A stretch of 64,000 nt of DNA from Paenibacillus alkaliterrae. GTDB taxonomy: Bacteria; Bacillota; Bacilli; Paenibacillales; Paenibacillaceae. This document shows, piece after piece, positions 19,803-28,103 of the stretch (position 1 is its first letter; every line of letters begins with the position of its first letter). A model generated the notes under the pieces. It was not told the DNA's origin. It made no database searches and saw nothing but the letters and a program-made list of their open reading frames with translations. The translations under genes were made by a program, and so were the position numbers. The stretch spans positions 62,001 through 126,000 of the forward strand of contig NZ_JAKGAP010000014.1 in NCBI RefSeq assembly GCF_021532375.1, read 5' to 3'.

Positions 19803-20264
19803 TTATGAGGACTGTCCGGCATATTTTTCTTCAATTTGTTTCACTTTATTGATTCGGCCCGCATGACGCTCGCCGCCCGAGAACGGCGTTTCAATCCAAA
19901 TGCGAATGATTTCTTGGGCTACTCCGGGACCGATAACGCGTTCGCCCATCGCGAGCACATTCGAGTCATTGTGGTCACGCGTGGCTTGAGCCGAGAACAG
20001 GTCATGCACCAACGCGCAGCGGATGCCCCGTACCTTGTTTGCAGCGATCGACATGCCGATACCCGTGCCGCAAATCAGTATACCGCGTTCTGCTTGGCCG
20101 CTCGTAACAAGGTCGCATACGGGCAATGCATAGTCCGGATAATCAACGGATTGCTCGCAGCTGCAGCCGACGTCTACAACCTCATGTCCAAGAGATTGAA
20201 GAAACGGCACAACCACTTCCTTCAAGCTGTAGCCTCCATGATCAGCACCAATAGCAATTTTCAA
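19803..20264 (-). CDS. rpiB: Ribose-5-phosphate isomerase B
   Basis: This enzyme interconverts ribose-5-phosphate and ribulose-5-phosphate in the pentose phosphate pathway. The product has 153 residues and shows IGADHGGYSLKE at the N-terminus, the catalytic cysteine in GILICGTGIGMSIAANKV, and the segment HDLFSAQATRDHNDSNVLAMG. It uses a TTG start with AAGGAGG 9 bases upstream. It is followed after 13 bases by ywlG. A TATACT box at 20303-20308 may be its promoter, placed just after the ywlE terminator. Confidence 0.95.
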   Translation of the reverse strand: MKIAIGADHGGYSLKEVVVPFLQSLGHEVVDVGCSCEQSVDYPDYALPVCDLVTSGQAERGILICGTGIGMSIAANKVRGIRCALVHDLFSAQATRDHNDSNVLAMGERVIGPGVAQEIIRIWIETPFSGGERHAGRINKVKQIEEKYAGQSS

Positions 20265-20330
20265 CGTAAAAGACCTCCTTCGAAATGGAACATCACAGTG
20301 CTAGTATACCTATTTTTACGAAAAAAGACG

Positions 20331-20370
20331 AAAAAAGAGCAAGACATGCTTATTAGCATGCTGCTCTTTG
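20331..20370 (-). terminator. Terminator between ywlE and rpiB
   Basis: On the minus strand AAAGAGCAGCATGC pairs imperfectly with GCATGTCTTGCTCTTT around a short loop and is followed by a T-rich tract. It would end the ywlE transcript upstream of rpiB. Confidence 0.7.
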
Positions 20371-20515
20371 CCCAGGCGACCGGCCGTATATTCCGATGCT
20401 CCACCGTGGTTAGCCCACTTCCGTCGCCAGTTACATCGGAAACCGTATATTGTTCTCTTATAATAGCCGAAACCATTCAAAAAATCAATCTATTCCAAAC
20501 GGGTTAAACGCGGAA

Positions 20516-21094
20516 TTATCGTTTCGTCAGCTTGTCCAGCAGCTTCGAAAGCGCCGCTTCGATCTCCATCGCGCAGCTATCGTAGTTCGACAGCGATCCG
20601 CCAAAGGGATCGACAATATCGAAGCTTGGAATACGCCGCTCCAGCTCCAGAAGCCGGTTCCTCTCGGATGCCGACAGCTGCTGACCGAGCGCCTGCTTCA
20701 TATGCAGCTCCGTATAAAGCGCCTCCAGCTCTTCGATATCCGCCAGCATGCGATCATCCTGAAGCGCATATTCCTTCAGCGTATAGGTTTTGTCGATCGC
20801 GTCGGGATGCCATTGCAGCAGGCCCCGTTTGTGGCTTGAGGTCATGGTCAAAATAATATCGGCCCACTTCACCGCTTCGCTCGTCATCGCCCGGGAAGAG
20901 CCCGTATGATCGATATCCCGCCGCCGCAGCGTCTCGACGGCATGAGCGGATACGGGAAGCCCGTCCACGGTTGATACCCCAGCCGAGCGGACCGCAACCG
21001 TAATGCCTCTCTGAGCAGCCATCCGGCGCAGCAAAGCCTCCGCCATCGGCGAACGGCATGTATTGCCTGTACAAATGAATAATATACGTTTCAC
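20516..21094 (-). CDS. ywlE: Low-molecular-weight protein arginine phosphatase (YwlE-like)
   Basis: This small phosphatase of the LMW-PTP fold has 192 residues from the GTG at 21094; AAGGGG lies 8 bases before this start. The P-loop is ILFICTGNTCRSPMAEALL, with the nucleophilic Cys and the Arg. The Thr in CTGNTCR is the residue known from B. subtilis YwlE to favour phospho-arginine over phospho-tyrosine. The general acid lies in DPFGGSLSNY near the C-terminus. Between them there are about 25 extra residues (KQALGQQLSASERNRLLEL region). The role in reversing McsB arginine phosphorylation is by analogy. Confidence 0.9.
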   Translation of the reverse strand: MKRILFICTGNTCRSPMAEALLRRMAAQRGITVAVRSAGVSTVDGLPVSAHAVETLRRRDIDHTGSSRAMTSEAVKWADIILTMTSSHKRGLLQWHPDAIDKTYTLKEYALQDDRMLADIEELEALYTELHMKQALGQQLSASERNRLLELERRIPSFDIVDPFGGSLSNYDSCAMEIEAALSKLLDKLTKR

Positions 21095-21136
21095 ACTTCC
21101 AACCCCTTCCACTCGTGCTGGAACGTATTCCCCTGC

Positions 21137-21697
21137 TTAAAATATAAACAAGATTCCGAATACAAACAAGATCGCTCCTCCGCATGCCTCGCCGTATTCG
21201 CCCAGATTGCCGCTTACTTTGCGCCCGAGCATTAAGCCAAGCACAGACATCAAGCCGCCAAAAAAACCGAACAGCAGTACCGTAATCAAAATGTTCGCCG
21301 CAAACATCCCCAGCGTTATGCCGACCGAGAAGGAGTCCACGCTTACGCTAAGCGCGAGCAACAGCAATCCCCACGAAGAGCGGTAATCAAAGGACTGCAC
21401 CTCATCTCCCCGCAGAGAGCTGTATATCATATGTCCACCAAGCAGCACGAGCAAAATACCAGCCGCCGTCGTTGCTACATTTCCCAGCAAGCTGCTAACG
21501 TAATGTCCGGTATACATGCCCGCTAATGGCATCATAACATGGAATATAGCAACTACGGCGCCCAGCTTCAAAATATCCCGCAGACGGATTCCTTTGAGGC
21601 CGATCCCGAGTCCCAGCGAGAAAGCGTCCAGCCCAAGCGCCAACGCTATGATGAGAAGCGTCAGAAGCTGCCCAGCCTGTAATTGTGCTTCGATCAC
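21137..21697 (-). CDS. mntP: Putative manganese efflux pump MntP
   Basis: This is a six-helix membrane protein of 186 residues. It has the internal duplication typical of the MntP family: LGLDAFSLGLGIGLKG in the first half and LSVSVDSFSVGITLG in the second, each with the membrane-embedded aspartate. B. subtilis ywlD holds the same place. The start is a GTG with GGGGGAG 7 bases upstream, and that ribosome-binding site forms part of a 12-bp hairpin (21708-21753), suggesting translational control. The substrate is assumed from the family. Confidence 0.88.
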   Translation of the reverse strand: MIEAQLQAGQLLTLLIIALALGLDAFSLGLGIGLKGIRLRDILKLGAVVAIFHVMMPLAGMYTGHYVSSLLGNVATTAAGILLVLLGGHMIYSSLRGDEVQSFDYRSSWGLLLLALSVSVDSFSVGITLGMFAANILITVLLFGFFGGLMSVLGLMLGRKVSGNLGEYGEACGGAILFVFGILFIF

Positions 21698-21707
21698 AGC
21701 CTATCTC

Positions 21708-21753
21708 CCCCATGTCCGCTTGTTTTCTATACCAAACATATGCGGACATGGGG
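21708..21753 (-). promoter_or_regulatory. Hairpin that sequesters the mntP ribosome-binding site
   Basis: CCCCATGTCCGC (21708-21719) and GCGGACATGGGG (21742-21753) are perfect 12-base inverted repeats with a 22-base loop. In the mRNA the 3' arm includes most of the GGGGGAG Shine-Dalgarno of mntP. No T-run follows, so it is more likely a translational switch or stability element than a terminator. Confidence 0.65.
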
Positions 21754-21797
21754 ACAAACATACTATTTGCCGTTCTTTGTCTTTCTAATCTTCGAAA

Positions 21798-22859
21798 CTA
21801 TAACCTTACAATGCGGTCGCCTGCCGCCTTCGCCATCCGATTCATAAGCGCGGCTCCGATGCCTTGCTCGCTGCAGCATTCCGCCCATATTCGCTGGACG
21901 CCCGCCGCATCGAAATCACGAAGGGCGGCATACAAAAGGTGGGCTGCTTCTTCCAACCCGTCTTCGCTGCCTAGAGACAACAAGCAGTCGGCCTCGTAGC
22001 CGGCGAGCCTCTCCTCGAAGGCCAGAACGCCCGTCAACTCGCCTCTCTGCCGCGCCGCTCTCGTCTGCCTATGGATATAGGCCGTGACGGCTTCAGGCTC
22101 GCCTTGAACGAGCTCAAGCTCCCCTTGCGGCGCATAATGCGTATATTTCATGCCCGGAGAGCGCGGGACCGCTTCCAACTCCGCTGCCGACGCGCTGTCT
22201 ATGCTTGCTCGCGGGGCGGCTTGCTGTAGAGCTTCTCGTGTCACGCCGCCCGGACGCAGAATCCGGATCGCATGCTCTCCGATCAGCTCAATGACCGTCG
22301 ATTCGAGTCCAACGCCGGTCGCACCGTCGTCGACGATACCGTCGATCCGGCCTTCCAGATCTTCGAGCACATGCCTGGCCGTCGTCGGGCTCGGCCTTCC
22401 GGACCGATTGGCACTCGGTGCGGCTACCGGGCAGCCAGCTTCTCTTAGAAGCGCCAATGCCGTTCGGTGGTCAGGCATACGAATGCCTACCGTAGCCAGC
22501 CCTGCCGTAACAAGCGGGGACAGCGCCGACGCTCGTACGGGCAGCACGATGGTCAGCGGACCCGGCCAAAAGCGGTCCATAAGCGCCTTCGCCAGCTGCG
22601 GATACGGCAGAACCAGCTCGTCCAATTGCGTACGGTCTGCGATATGCACGATGAGCGGATTATCTGAAGGCCGCCCTTTTGCGGTGAAGATTTTTTCCAC
22701 GGCCGCAGTGCTGCGCGCGTCCGCGCCGAGCCCGTATACAGTCTCGGTTGGAAAAGCGACCAGCCCTCCCTCTTTTAGAGATCCGGCCGCTTCCTTCAGC
22801 TCCTCGCGGAGCTGGTCATCGGCTGCCTGTTGGACGTGCCACACGTTAGTTATCGTCAT
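21798..22859 (-). CDS. sua5: L-threonylcarbamoyladenylate synthase (Sua5/YwlC type)
   Basis: This enzyme makes threonylcarbamoyl-AMP from threonine, bicarbonate and ATP for t6A modification of tRNAs reading ANN codons. The product has 353 residues: a YrdC domain at about 20-205 (GLVAFPTETVYGLGADA, then KGRPSDNPLIVHI, and PSANRSGRPSPTTARHV) plus a C-terminal Sua5 domain at about 230-353, starting after the linker SPGMKYTHYAPQG. The two-domain length separates it from the short TsaC form. Its homologue in B. subtilis is ywlC, with the same neighbours spoIIR and mntP. Confidence 0.96.
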   Translation of the reverse strand: MTITNVWHVQQAADDQLREELKEAAGSLKEGGLVAFPTETVYGLGADARSTAAVEKIFTAKGRPSDNPLIVHIADRTQLDELVLPYPQLAKALMDRFWPGPLTIVLPVRASALSPLVTAGLATVGIRMPDHRTALALLREAGCPVAAPSANRSGRPSPTTARHVLEDLEGRIDGIVDDGATGVGLESTVIELIGEHAIRILRPGGVTREALQQAAPRASIDSASAAELEAVPRSPGMKYTHYAPQGELELVQGEPEAVTAYIHRQTRAARQRGELTGVLAFEERLAGYEADCLLSLGSEDGLEEAAHLLYAALRDFDAAGVQRIWAECCSEQGIGAALMNRMAKAAGDRIVRL

Positions 22860-22938
22860 GTCTATGCTTCAATCCTTGCTCTTAAATGAAGTGATTTACA
22901 TTTCAACTATTATAACATAAGCATCCGTGTATGAACGG

Positions 22939-22981
22939 AAACGGCAGCTTCGTCCTGTTAAAAAAGACGAGACTGCCGTTT
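22939..22981 (-). terminator. Terminator-like hairpin of spoIIR
   Basis: AAACGGCAG (22939-22947) and CTGCCGTTT (22973-22981) pair perfectly, extended inward by CGTC/GACG with a one-base bulge. It lies 14 bases past the spoIIR stop. The T-run is short, so its strength is uncertain. Confidence 0.55.
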
Positions 22982-22994
22982 GATTTAGGCTGAA

Positions 22995-23738
22995 TTAAGA
23001 GAATAAGGACTTGATCCAGTCGATTAACGATGTGATCATCTCCCATAGGAAGAACTTCGCTTCCGGCGCTTCCCCTTCCGAAGAAGCTTCAGCAGCGGCG
23101 GCTGTTTGGACTGTTTCTTGCTGCGGCGCCGCAAGAGCCGTCTCGGCCGCGGCGGAAGTTTCGGCAGAGGCAGCCGATGCCTCGCCGGACACAGCGTCGA
23201 TGAAGCATAGCGGCGGAAACAGCACGCACCACCAATTTTCGCCGCCGCCCTCGCCAAGCGTAATCCGGACCGCTTCGTACTCGCCTGCCGGGTATACCTG
23301 ATTGCCGTACATTTTCGTAGGGAAGGAGACGGTGCTGAGCTCAGCCGACGAGCTGTATGAAAAGCCGCGGCTTTGCAGCACCTCTGCGGTAATTCGTTCA
23401 ATTTCCGGCATATTGGCTATGATCGTCCTGCGAGCCTCCTCAATCGTTTGAGGGGCCGTCACCCAGCCGTTCATCGCTTTAACGATTTCATCCCGAACCA
23501 GACGCTTCACAATTTGGTCTTCGGGACGATCGGAGTTTGCTAAAATACGAAGGCGAATCGCTTCCTGCGGAATTTGGCCGCCTGCGACCGCCGCATCCAT
23601 CTGCTGGGCTTCCCAGCTCATCATTAAGAGTATAAGTACAAAAACGATAAAACCATAGGATTTGCGGTAAGGAAATTTATAAGGGCTAGCTGAATGAGCA
23701 GAATCGGAAATCGATTTATAGGTATGAAGGCTGGACAT
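22995..23738 (-). CDS. spoIIR: Stage II sporulation protein R
   Basis: This is the secreted forespore signal that triggers SpoIIGA to process pro-sigma-E in the mother cell. The product has 247 residues from the ATG at 23738 (AGGAG 9 bases upstream). A membrane segment at about 28-45 acts as export signal. The conserved domain reads IPQEAIRLRILANSDRPEDQ, then VKRLVRDEIV and the GGENWWCVLFPPLCF signature. The C-terminal 60 residues are Ala/Glu-rich and then basic/hydrophobic, longer than in B. subtilis. A sigma-F promoter lies about 65 bases upstream. Confidence 0.95.
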   Translation of the reverse strand: MSSLHTYKSISDSAHSASPYKFPYRKSYGFIVFVLILLMMSWEAQQMDAAVAGGQIPQEAIRLRILANSDRPEDQIVKRLVRDEIVKAMNGWVTAPQTIEEARRTIIANMPEIERITAEVLQSRGFSYSSSAELSTVSFPTKMYGNQVYPAGEYEAVRITLGEGGGENWWCVLFPPLCFIDAVSGEASAASAETSAAAETALAAPQQETVQTAAAAEASSEGEAPEAKFFLWEMITSLIDWIKSLFS

Positions 23739-23804
23739 ACACACAAGCTCCTCTCGTCGCCCCCGTCGGTGCGTCTGCTTGCGTTCCGGAACGTATCTAT
23801 CCGT

Positions 23805-23834
23805 CAGTATGTCCGGGATTAGGAATATATAAAC
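23805..23834 (-). promoter_or_regulatory. Sigma-F promoter of spoIIR
   Basis: On the minus strand GTTTA (23834-23830) is followed by exactly 15 bases and GGACATACTG (23814-23805). This fits the sigma-F consensus GYWTA-N15-GGNNANANT at every defined position. spoIIR is a known sigma-F target in Bacillus, which supports the site. Confidence 0.82.
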
Positions 23835-23880
23835 CTAGTAATCTAGCTTTTTGGAAAAATGGCGCGGATGGTCGGCGAAG

Positions 23881-23907
23881 CTTTGCTCCACTATCCCCTC
23901 AGCTCAG
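23881..23907. repeat. Half copy of a dispersed palindromic repeat
   Basis: The 27 bases beginning CTTTGCTCCACTATCCCC differ at one position from the left arm of the large palindrome at 39110-39181. No matching right arm is present here, so this is a half or decayed copy. Confidence 0.75.
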
Positions 23908-24006
23908 GTTCCGGCCGGCGGTGCGTTCGGAATGCCCGCTTTTTTAAGGGTCCGGATGGAAGATATAAACAGATGGATAAAATGGGGAATAAGGACGGTG
24001 AGAACG

Positions 24007-24166
24007 ATGGAGATTCAGCAAAGCTATGAGACCTACAAGCCGCTGCTTTATTCGATATCGGATGACCGGCTCTTTTGGCCAGGCCGAGGATTTGGTGCAG
24101 GAAGTATTTGCGGATTTTATCCGGCTCGAAGCGTTGGAAATTCACAATGAAAAAGGAACGGGCTGA
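24007..24166 (+). pseudogene. Remnant of an ECF-type sigma factor gene
   Basis: An ATG at 24007 opens MEIQQSYETYKPLLYSIS, a typical sigma-70-family N-terminus. A small deletion near 24060 then shifts the frame. In the next frame the sequence continues RMTGSFGQAEDLVQEVFADF and IRLEALEIHNEK, the region-2 signature of ECF sigma factors, and hits a stop at 24164-24166. Everything after region 2, including the region-4 DNA-binding domain, is missing. It is therefore a frameshifted and truncated relic of about 55 codons in the gap between spoIIR and prmC. Confidence 0.75.
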
Positions 24167-24232
24167 CCTGCCCGTGAATTCGAACAAAGCCGCGCCGCTC
24201 GTTTCTGCTATAAGACCTAGGCCAATCTCGCG

Positions 24233-24367
24233 TATGTTGGATTTATCCAGTAACTTCGCGGATTTCGGTCTTGGGCGGTGCTGTATGTTGGATAAATCCA
24301 GTAACTTTGCCGCTTTCTGACTCTGGTGGCGCTGTATGTTGGATTTATCCGGTAACTTTGCATATTT
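24233..24367 (+). repeat. Three tandem 51-base repeat units with a 27-base conserved core
   Basis: TATGTTGGAT starts at 24233, 24284 and 24335, a period of exactly 51 bases. Each core reads TATGTTGGAT-TT or AA-ATCC followed by (A/G)GTAACTT(C/T)GC. The central TGGAT-NN-ATCCA is itself a small palindrome, and the middle unit has it in the inverted state (AA for TT). Single copies occur at 15398 and, degraded, near 51749. The units are not separated by unique spacers and are not a CRISPR. Confidence 0.8.
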
Positions 24368-24396
24368 TGTCGCAGCGCCGTGCTGTGTGCTACCGA

Positions 24397-25404
24397 TTAG
24401 CACGGCTGCGTCTGGATCGCGATGACATGGCGCTCAATACCCGCATAGTCGCTGATGATGCGGATTTCGTCCCATGCGCCCATGCTGCGCATGATGTCGG
24501 CGACGATGCGAGGCTGGCCCAGGCCGAGCTCGAAGGCGACGATGCGAGGCATCGCCGCGAGCAGCGGAAGCTGCTCCAGCATGCGGCGGTAAGGGTCCAG
24601 CCCGTCCGCCCCGCCATCCAGCGCGAGGTGCGGCTCATAGTCGCGCACCTCGCGCTGCAAGCTTTGCAAATCCGCCGCCGGGATATATGGCGGATTGGAT
24701 ACGAGCACGTCGATGCGCAGCCCGGCGTGCGGGGCAGCGGAGCTGCCCGGGGGCTGCTCGCGCCCAGGTATGAAGGGCGCGAGCAGGTCGCCCTGCACGA
24801 ACGCCATTCGGTCCGCCGCCTCATGGCGGGCCGCGTTCGTGCGGGCGACAGCCAGCGCGTCCGGCGAAAGATCGGACGCGCTTACGCGCCAAGCGTGACG
24901 CTGCGAAGCCAGCGTCACGGCGATGGCGCCGCTGCCCGTGCCGACGTCGATGACTGTCGGCACAGCGGCGCTCGCACTGCTGCCGGGCTCAGCCCCGCTT
25001 GCAGCGTCCAGTCCGTCGACCGCCTGCGGCCATAGGCGGTCGCCTGCTTCCAGCACCGCCTCGACGAGCAGCTCCGTCTCGGGGCGCGGGATCAGTACGG
25101 CCGGTGTTACAGTAAAGGGCCGGCCGTAAAACCATTGCTCGCCGATCATATATTGAACCGGCTCACCCCCAGCCTTACGCCGCACGAGCTGCTCCCACTC
25201 CGCTAAGCGTGAAGCCGGGAACAGCTCTCCGCTATCCCGCAGCAGCGCCGCGCGATCCATGCCGAGCAAATGCATGAGCAGCAGCTCTGCATTATTGCGC
25301 GGCTCCAACACTGCCTCCAACTTTAGCAAGGCAGTTGCCCTTATAAGCGCCTCGCGAATCGTAATCGGCTCCGAAAACCGCGGCCCATCTGTTATATAAC
25401 TCAT
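24397..25404 (-). CDS. prmC: Peptide chain release factor N5-glutamine methyltransferase
   Basis: This enzyme methylates the glutamine of the GGQ motif of release factors RF1 and RF2. The product has 335 residues. The N-terminal helical domain covers about 1-110. The SAM-binding site is VIDVGTGSGAIAVTLA and the catalytic motif is VLVSNPPYIPAADL. It has a Ser/Ala-rich insert before the SAM motif and another before the NPPY, making it longer than the usual 280 residues. It lies downstream of its substrate gene prfA, with a terminator-like hairpin between them. Confidence 0.95.
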   Translation of the reverse strand: MSYITDGPRFSEPITIREALIRATALLKLEAVLEPRNNAELLLMHLLGMDRAALLRDSGELFPASRLAEWEQLVRRKAGGEPVQYMIGEQWFYGRPFTVTPAVLIPRPETELLVEAVLEAGDRLWPQAVDGLDAASGAEPGSSASAAVPTVIDVGTGSGAIAVTLASQRHAWRVSASDLSPDALAVARTNAARHEAADRMAFVQGDLLAPFIPGREQPPGSSAAPHAGLRIDVLVSNPPYIPAADLQSLQREVRDYEPHLALDGGADGLDPYRRMLEQLPLLAAMPRIVAFELGLGQPRIVADIMRSMGAWDEIRIISDYAGIERHVIAIQTQPC

Positions 25405-25441
25405 ACCGAACGCCCCTTCCTTCCATGCGCCGCCTCACGAC

Positions 25442-25487
25442 AAAAAAACCGGACCGCCGCTTGCATCCAGCAAGCATTCGGCGGCCC
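25442..25487 (-). terminator. Terminator-like hairpin between prfA and prmC
   Basis: On the minus strand GGGCCGCCGAATGCTTGC pairs with GCAAGCGGCGGTCC around TGGAT (one internal bulge), followed by seven T. It should strongly attenuate read-through from prfA into prmC. Confidence 0.85.
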
Positions 25488-25502
25488 AGCACAGCTTAAA
25501 AC

Positions 25503-26579
25503 TTAAACCATTTCACGTTCCATCAAATCGGCTTGCTCCGCAATCGTAAGCGATGCAATCACTTCCGACAGATCACCGTTCATAACCGCATCCAGCTTGT
25601 GCAGCGTCAATCCGATCCGATGATCCGTTACGCGGCTTTGCGGAAAATTGTATGTGCGAATACGTTCGCTGCGGTCGCCCGTACCAACCTTGCTCTTCCG
25701 CTCGCCTGCATATTTCGCTTCTTCCTCTTGCCGGCGGACATCCGAAATGCGGGCGCGAAGCACGGCCAGAGCTTTCGCCTTGTTCTCGTTCTGAGATTTG
25801 CCATCCTGACAGGTCGCCATGATCCCGGTCGGTACATGAAGCACGCGAACTGCGGATTTTGTCGTATTAACCGACTGGCCGCCCGCTCCGCTGGAGCAGA
25901 ACGTGTCGATCCGGATATCCTTGTCTAAAATTTCAACCTCTACGTCTTCAACCTCAGGCATAACCGCAACCGTCGAAGTCGAGGTATGGATCCGGCCGCC
26001 GGATTCCGTTACCGGAATACGCTGGACGCGGTGTGCGCCGCTCTCAAACTTCAGCTTGCTGTATGCCCCTTTGCCCGTAATCATGAAAATAACCTCTTTA
26101 AAGCCCCCGAGGTCATTCTCGCTGAAGTCCATCAGCTCGACGCGCCAGCCTTGCGTATCCGCGAACTTCGTATACATGCGGTACAGCTCATAAGCGAACA
26201 ATGCCGCTTCGTCTCCGCCGGCGGCGCCGCGAATTTCCACGATGACATTCTTATCGTCATTCGGGTCTTTCGGCAGCAGAACGATTTTGATTTTCTCATC
26301 AAGCTGAGCCTTGCGCCCGCTCAATTCGTCGATCTCCATCTTCACCATTTCGCGCATTTCGTCGTCGAGCTTCTCGCCTTGCATCAGCTTGGCATCCTCG
26401 AGCTGTTCCGACACTTGTTTATATTCGGTAAAGGCATCATAAGCCTCTTGTAAATCCGACTGCTCCTTGGATAGCTCTCTAAGCCGCTTGGGATCGCTGG
26501 ATACATCCGGATCGCACAAAAGCTCGCTCAGCTTCTCATACCGGTCTGCGAGTGCTTGTAAACGGTCAAACACAATCAT
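25503..26579 (-). CDS. prfA: Peptide chain release factor 1
   Basis: RF1 ends translation at UAA and UAG. The product has 358 residues. The GGQ loop lies in [17 protein letters not shown], and the stop-codon-reading PxT motif is PVT in [18 protein letters not shown], which marks RF1 rather than RF2. The N-terminal coiled region and domain II ([17 protein letters not shown]) are complete. It is followed by its modifying enzyme gene prmC. Confidence 0.98.
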   Translation of the reverse strand: MIVFDRLQALADRYEKLSELLCDPDVSSDPKRLRELSKEQSDLQEAYDAFTEYKQVSEQLEDAKLMQGEKLDDEMREMVKMEIDELSGRKAQLDEKIKIVLLPKDPNDDKNVIVEIRGAAGGDEAALFAYELYRMYTKFADTQGWRVELMDFSENDLGGFKEVIFMITGKGAYSKLKFESGAHRVQRIPVTESGGRIHTSTSTVAVMPEVEDVEVEILDKDIRIDTFCSSGAGGQSVNTTKSAVRVLHVPTGIMATCQDGKSQNENKAKALAVLRARISDVRRQEEEAKYAGERKSKVGTGDRSERIRTYNFPQSRVTDHRIGLTLHKLDAVMNGDLSEVIASLTIAEQADLMEREMV

Positions 26580-26699
26580 TCACCTCTGTCTATTCCATTA
26601 GAATAATGCTCATTATACCATATCAAGGCCTTCGTATCGACAACCAATCGTTACCCGTTATCCACTTCATATGCCCGTCAATCGCGAATGGTGACACCA

Positions 26700-26718
26700 G
26701 GGGCGGAAAGGCCGCCCC
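26700..26718. other. GC-rich hairpin downstream of ychF
   Basis: GGGGCGG-AAAGG-CCGCCCC is a perfect 7-bp stem 76 bases past the ychF stop, with no T-run. It may protect the mRNA end; a weaker hairpin (GCCCTGTG...GCGGGGC) precedes it at about 26741-26772. Confidence 0.4.
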
Positions 26719-26793
26719 CTTCGTGAAGCCTCAGCAACAAAGCCCCGCAATCGCATAGCTGCGTTCACAGGGCCATAACTGTCTCGAATTATT

Positions 26794-27894
26794 TTATACG
26801 TTAAAACGGAAATGGATAACGTCGCCGTCGCGCACGACATATTCCTTGCCCTCAAGCCTAACCTGCCCCTTCTCGCGTGCCGCTACCATCGAGCCGGCCG
26901 CTAAGAGGTCGGTGTAGGCTACGACTTCGGCACGAATGAAGCCGCGCTCGAAATCGGTATGAATGACGCCGGCAGCCTGAGGCGCCTTCGTGCCGTTACG
27001 AATCGTCCAAGCGCGAACCTCCTGTACGCCGGCCGTGAAGTAAGTATATAAGCCAAGCAGCTTATATGCCGCGCGAATCAAGCGGTTAAGGCCTGATTCC
27101 GACATGCCGAGCTCCTCCAGGAACATATCCTTGTCCTCGCCCTCAAGCTCGGCAATTTCGGATTCCACCTTCGCGCTGATCGGCACTACTTCCGCATTTT
27201 CCAAAGCGGCGAATTCGCGCACCTTTTGCACGTACTCATTGCCGTCTGTGTCTGCCACCTCCGACTCGCTCACGTTCGCCGCATACAGAACCGGCTTCAT
27301 CGTCAGCAGATGCAGATCGCGAACGAGCAGCTTCTCGTCATCGCTCAGTTCCACGCTGCGGGCAGGCTGATCGTTGTACAATGTTTCTTTGATACGTTCA
27401 AGCACTTCGATTTCCTGAGCAACCTTCTTGTCGCCGCCCTTCAGGTTTTTGCGGGAGCGTTCGATCTTCTTGTCAACGGAATCGATATCGGCCAAAATCA
27501 GTTCCAAATTAATCGTTTGGATATCGCTGATCGGATCTACTTTGCCGGATACATGCGTAATATTGTCATCCTTGAAGCAGCGAACCACGTGCACGATCGC
27601 GTCAACCTCACGGATATGCGCCAAAAACTTGTTGCCAAGTCCTTCGCCCTTGCTCGCGCCAGCTACCAAACCGGCAATATCGACAAACTCAAACGCCGTC
27701 GGAACGATACTTTTCGGAACGACCAGTTCAACCAGCTTGTCCAGACGCTCGTCCGGCACCTCAACAACGCCAACGTTCGGATCTATCGTACAAAATGGAT
27801 AATTTGCGGATTCCGCGCCTGCTTGTGTAATTGCGTTAAACAATGTAGATTTGCCCACGTTCGGCAAACCTACGATACCAGCTTTCAATGCCAT
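26794..27894 (-). CDS. ychF: Redox-regulated ATPase YchF (Obg-family P-loop NTPase)
   Basis: This ribosome-associated NTPase has 366 residues from the ATG at 27894 (AGGGG 11 bases upstream). The P-loop is GLPNVGKSTLFNA at about 9-21, switch and G3 are FVDIAGLVAGASKGEGLGN, and the C-terminal TGS-like domain begins near residue 280 and ends EYVVRDGDVIHFRFNV. The family prefers ATP over GTP because the usual NKxD specificity motif is altered, here around YAANVSESE. Its role in stress and translation quality is known only in outline. Confidence 0.96.
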   Translation of the reverse strand: MALKAGIVGLPNVGKSTLFNAITQAGAESANYPFCTIDPNVGVVEVPDERLDKLVELVVPKSIVPTAFEFVDIAGLVAGASKGEGLGNKFLAHIREVDAIVHVVRCFKDDNITHVSGKVDPISDIQTINLELILADIDSVDKKIERSRKNLKGGDKKVAQEIEVLERIKETLYNDQPARSVELSDDEKLLVRDLHLLTMKPVLYAANVSESEVADTDGNEYVQKVREFAALENAEVVPISAKVESEIAELEGEDKDMFLEELGMSESGLNRLIRAAYKLLGLYTYFTAGVQEVRAWTIRNGTKAPQAAGVIHTDFERGFIRAEVVAYTDLLAAGSMVAAREKGQVRLEGKEYVVRDGDVIHFRFNV

Positions 27895-28103
27895 GCTATA
27901 AGACACCCCTATTTTCCCGAAAATAAATAGCTCCAGCTATTATACCCCAGTGCCCCCCACATTGAAAGTGCCGCGGTTCGGAATGGTTAGCGCGGACGGG
28001 GAAATACTACCGAGGCATACGCTGCCGAAGCATGCTGCACAAAGCTTAAGCCAATGCTTTGGAAATACGTTTGTTTCTCACAAAACTTTTAAGGAGTGAC
28101 CTC

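Noticed and set aside
24233-24367. Tandem repeats as a CRISPR array
   Set aside because: Only three units, inter-core segments that resemble each other, no cas genes, and further copies elsewhere in intergenic DNA.
23891-24403. Open minus-strand frame of 170 codons containing repeated AKLLDKSNIQ-like segments
   Set aside because: The repeats arise because the 51-base unit is 17 codons long. The frame runs antisense over the sigma-factor relic, the palindrome arm and non-coding repeats, with no ribosome-binding site.
26650-26670. TTATCCACT as a further DnaA box
   Set aside because: It is a single site with a mismatch in the critical last base and no neighbours.
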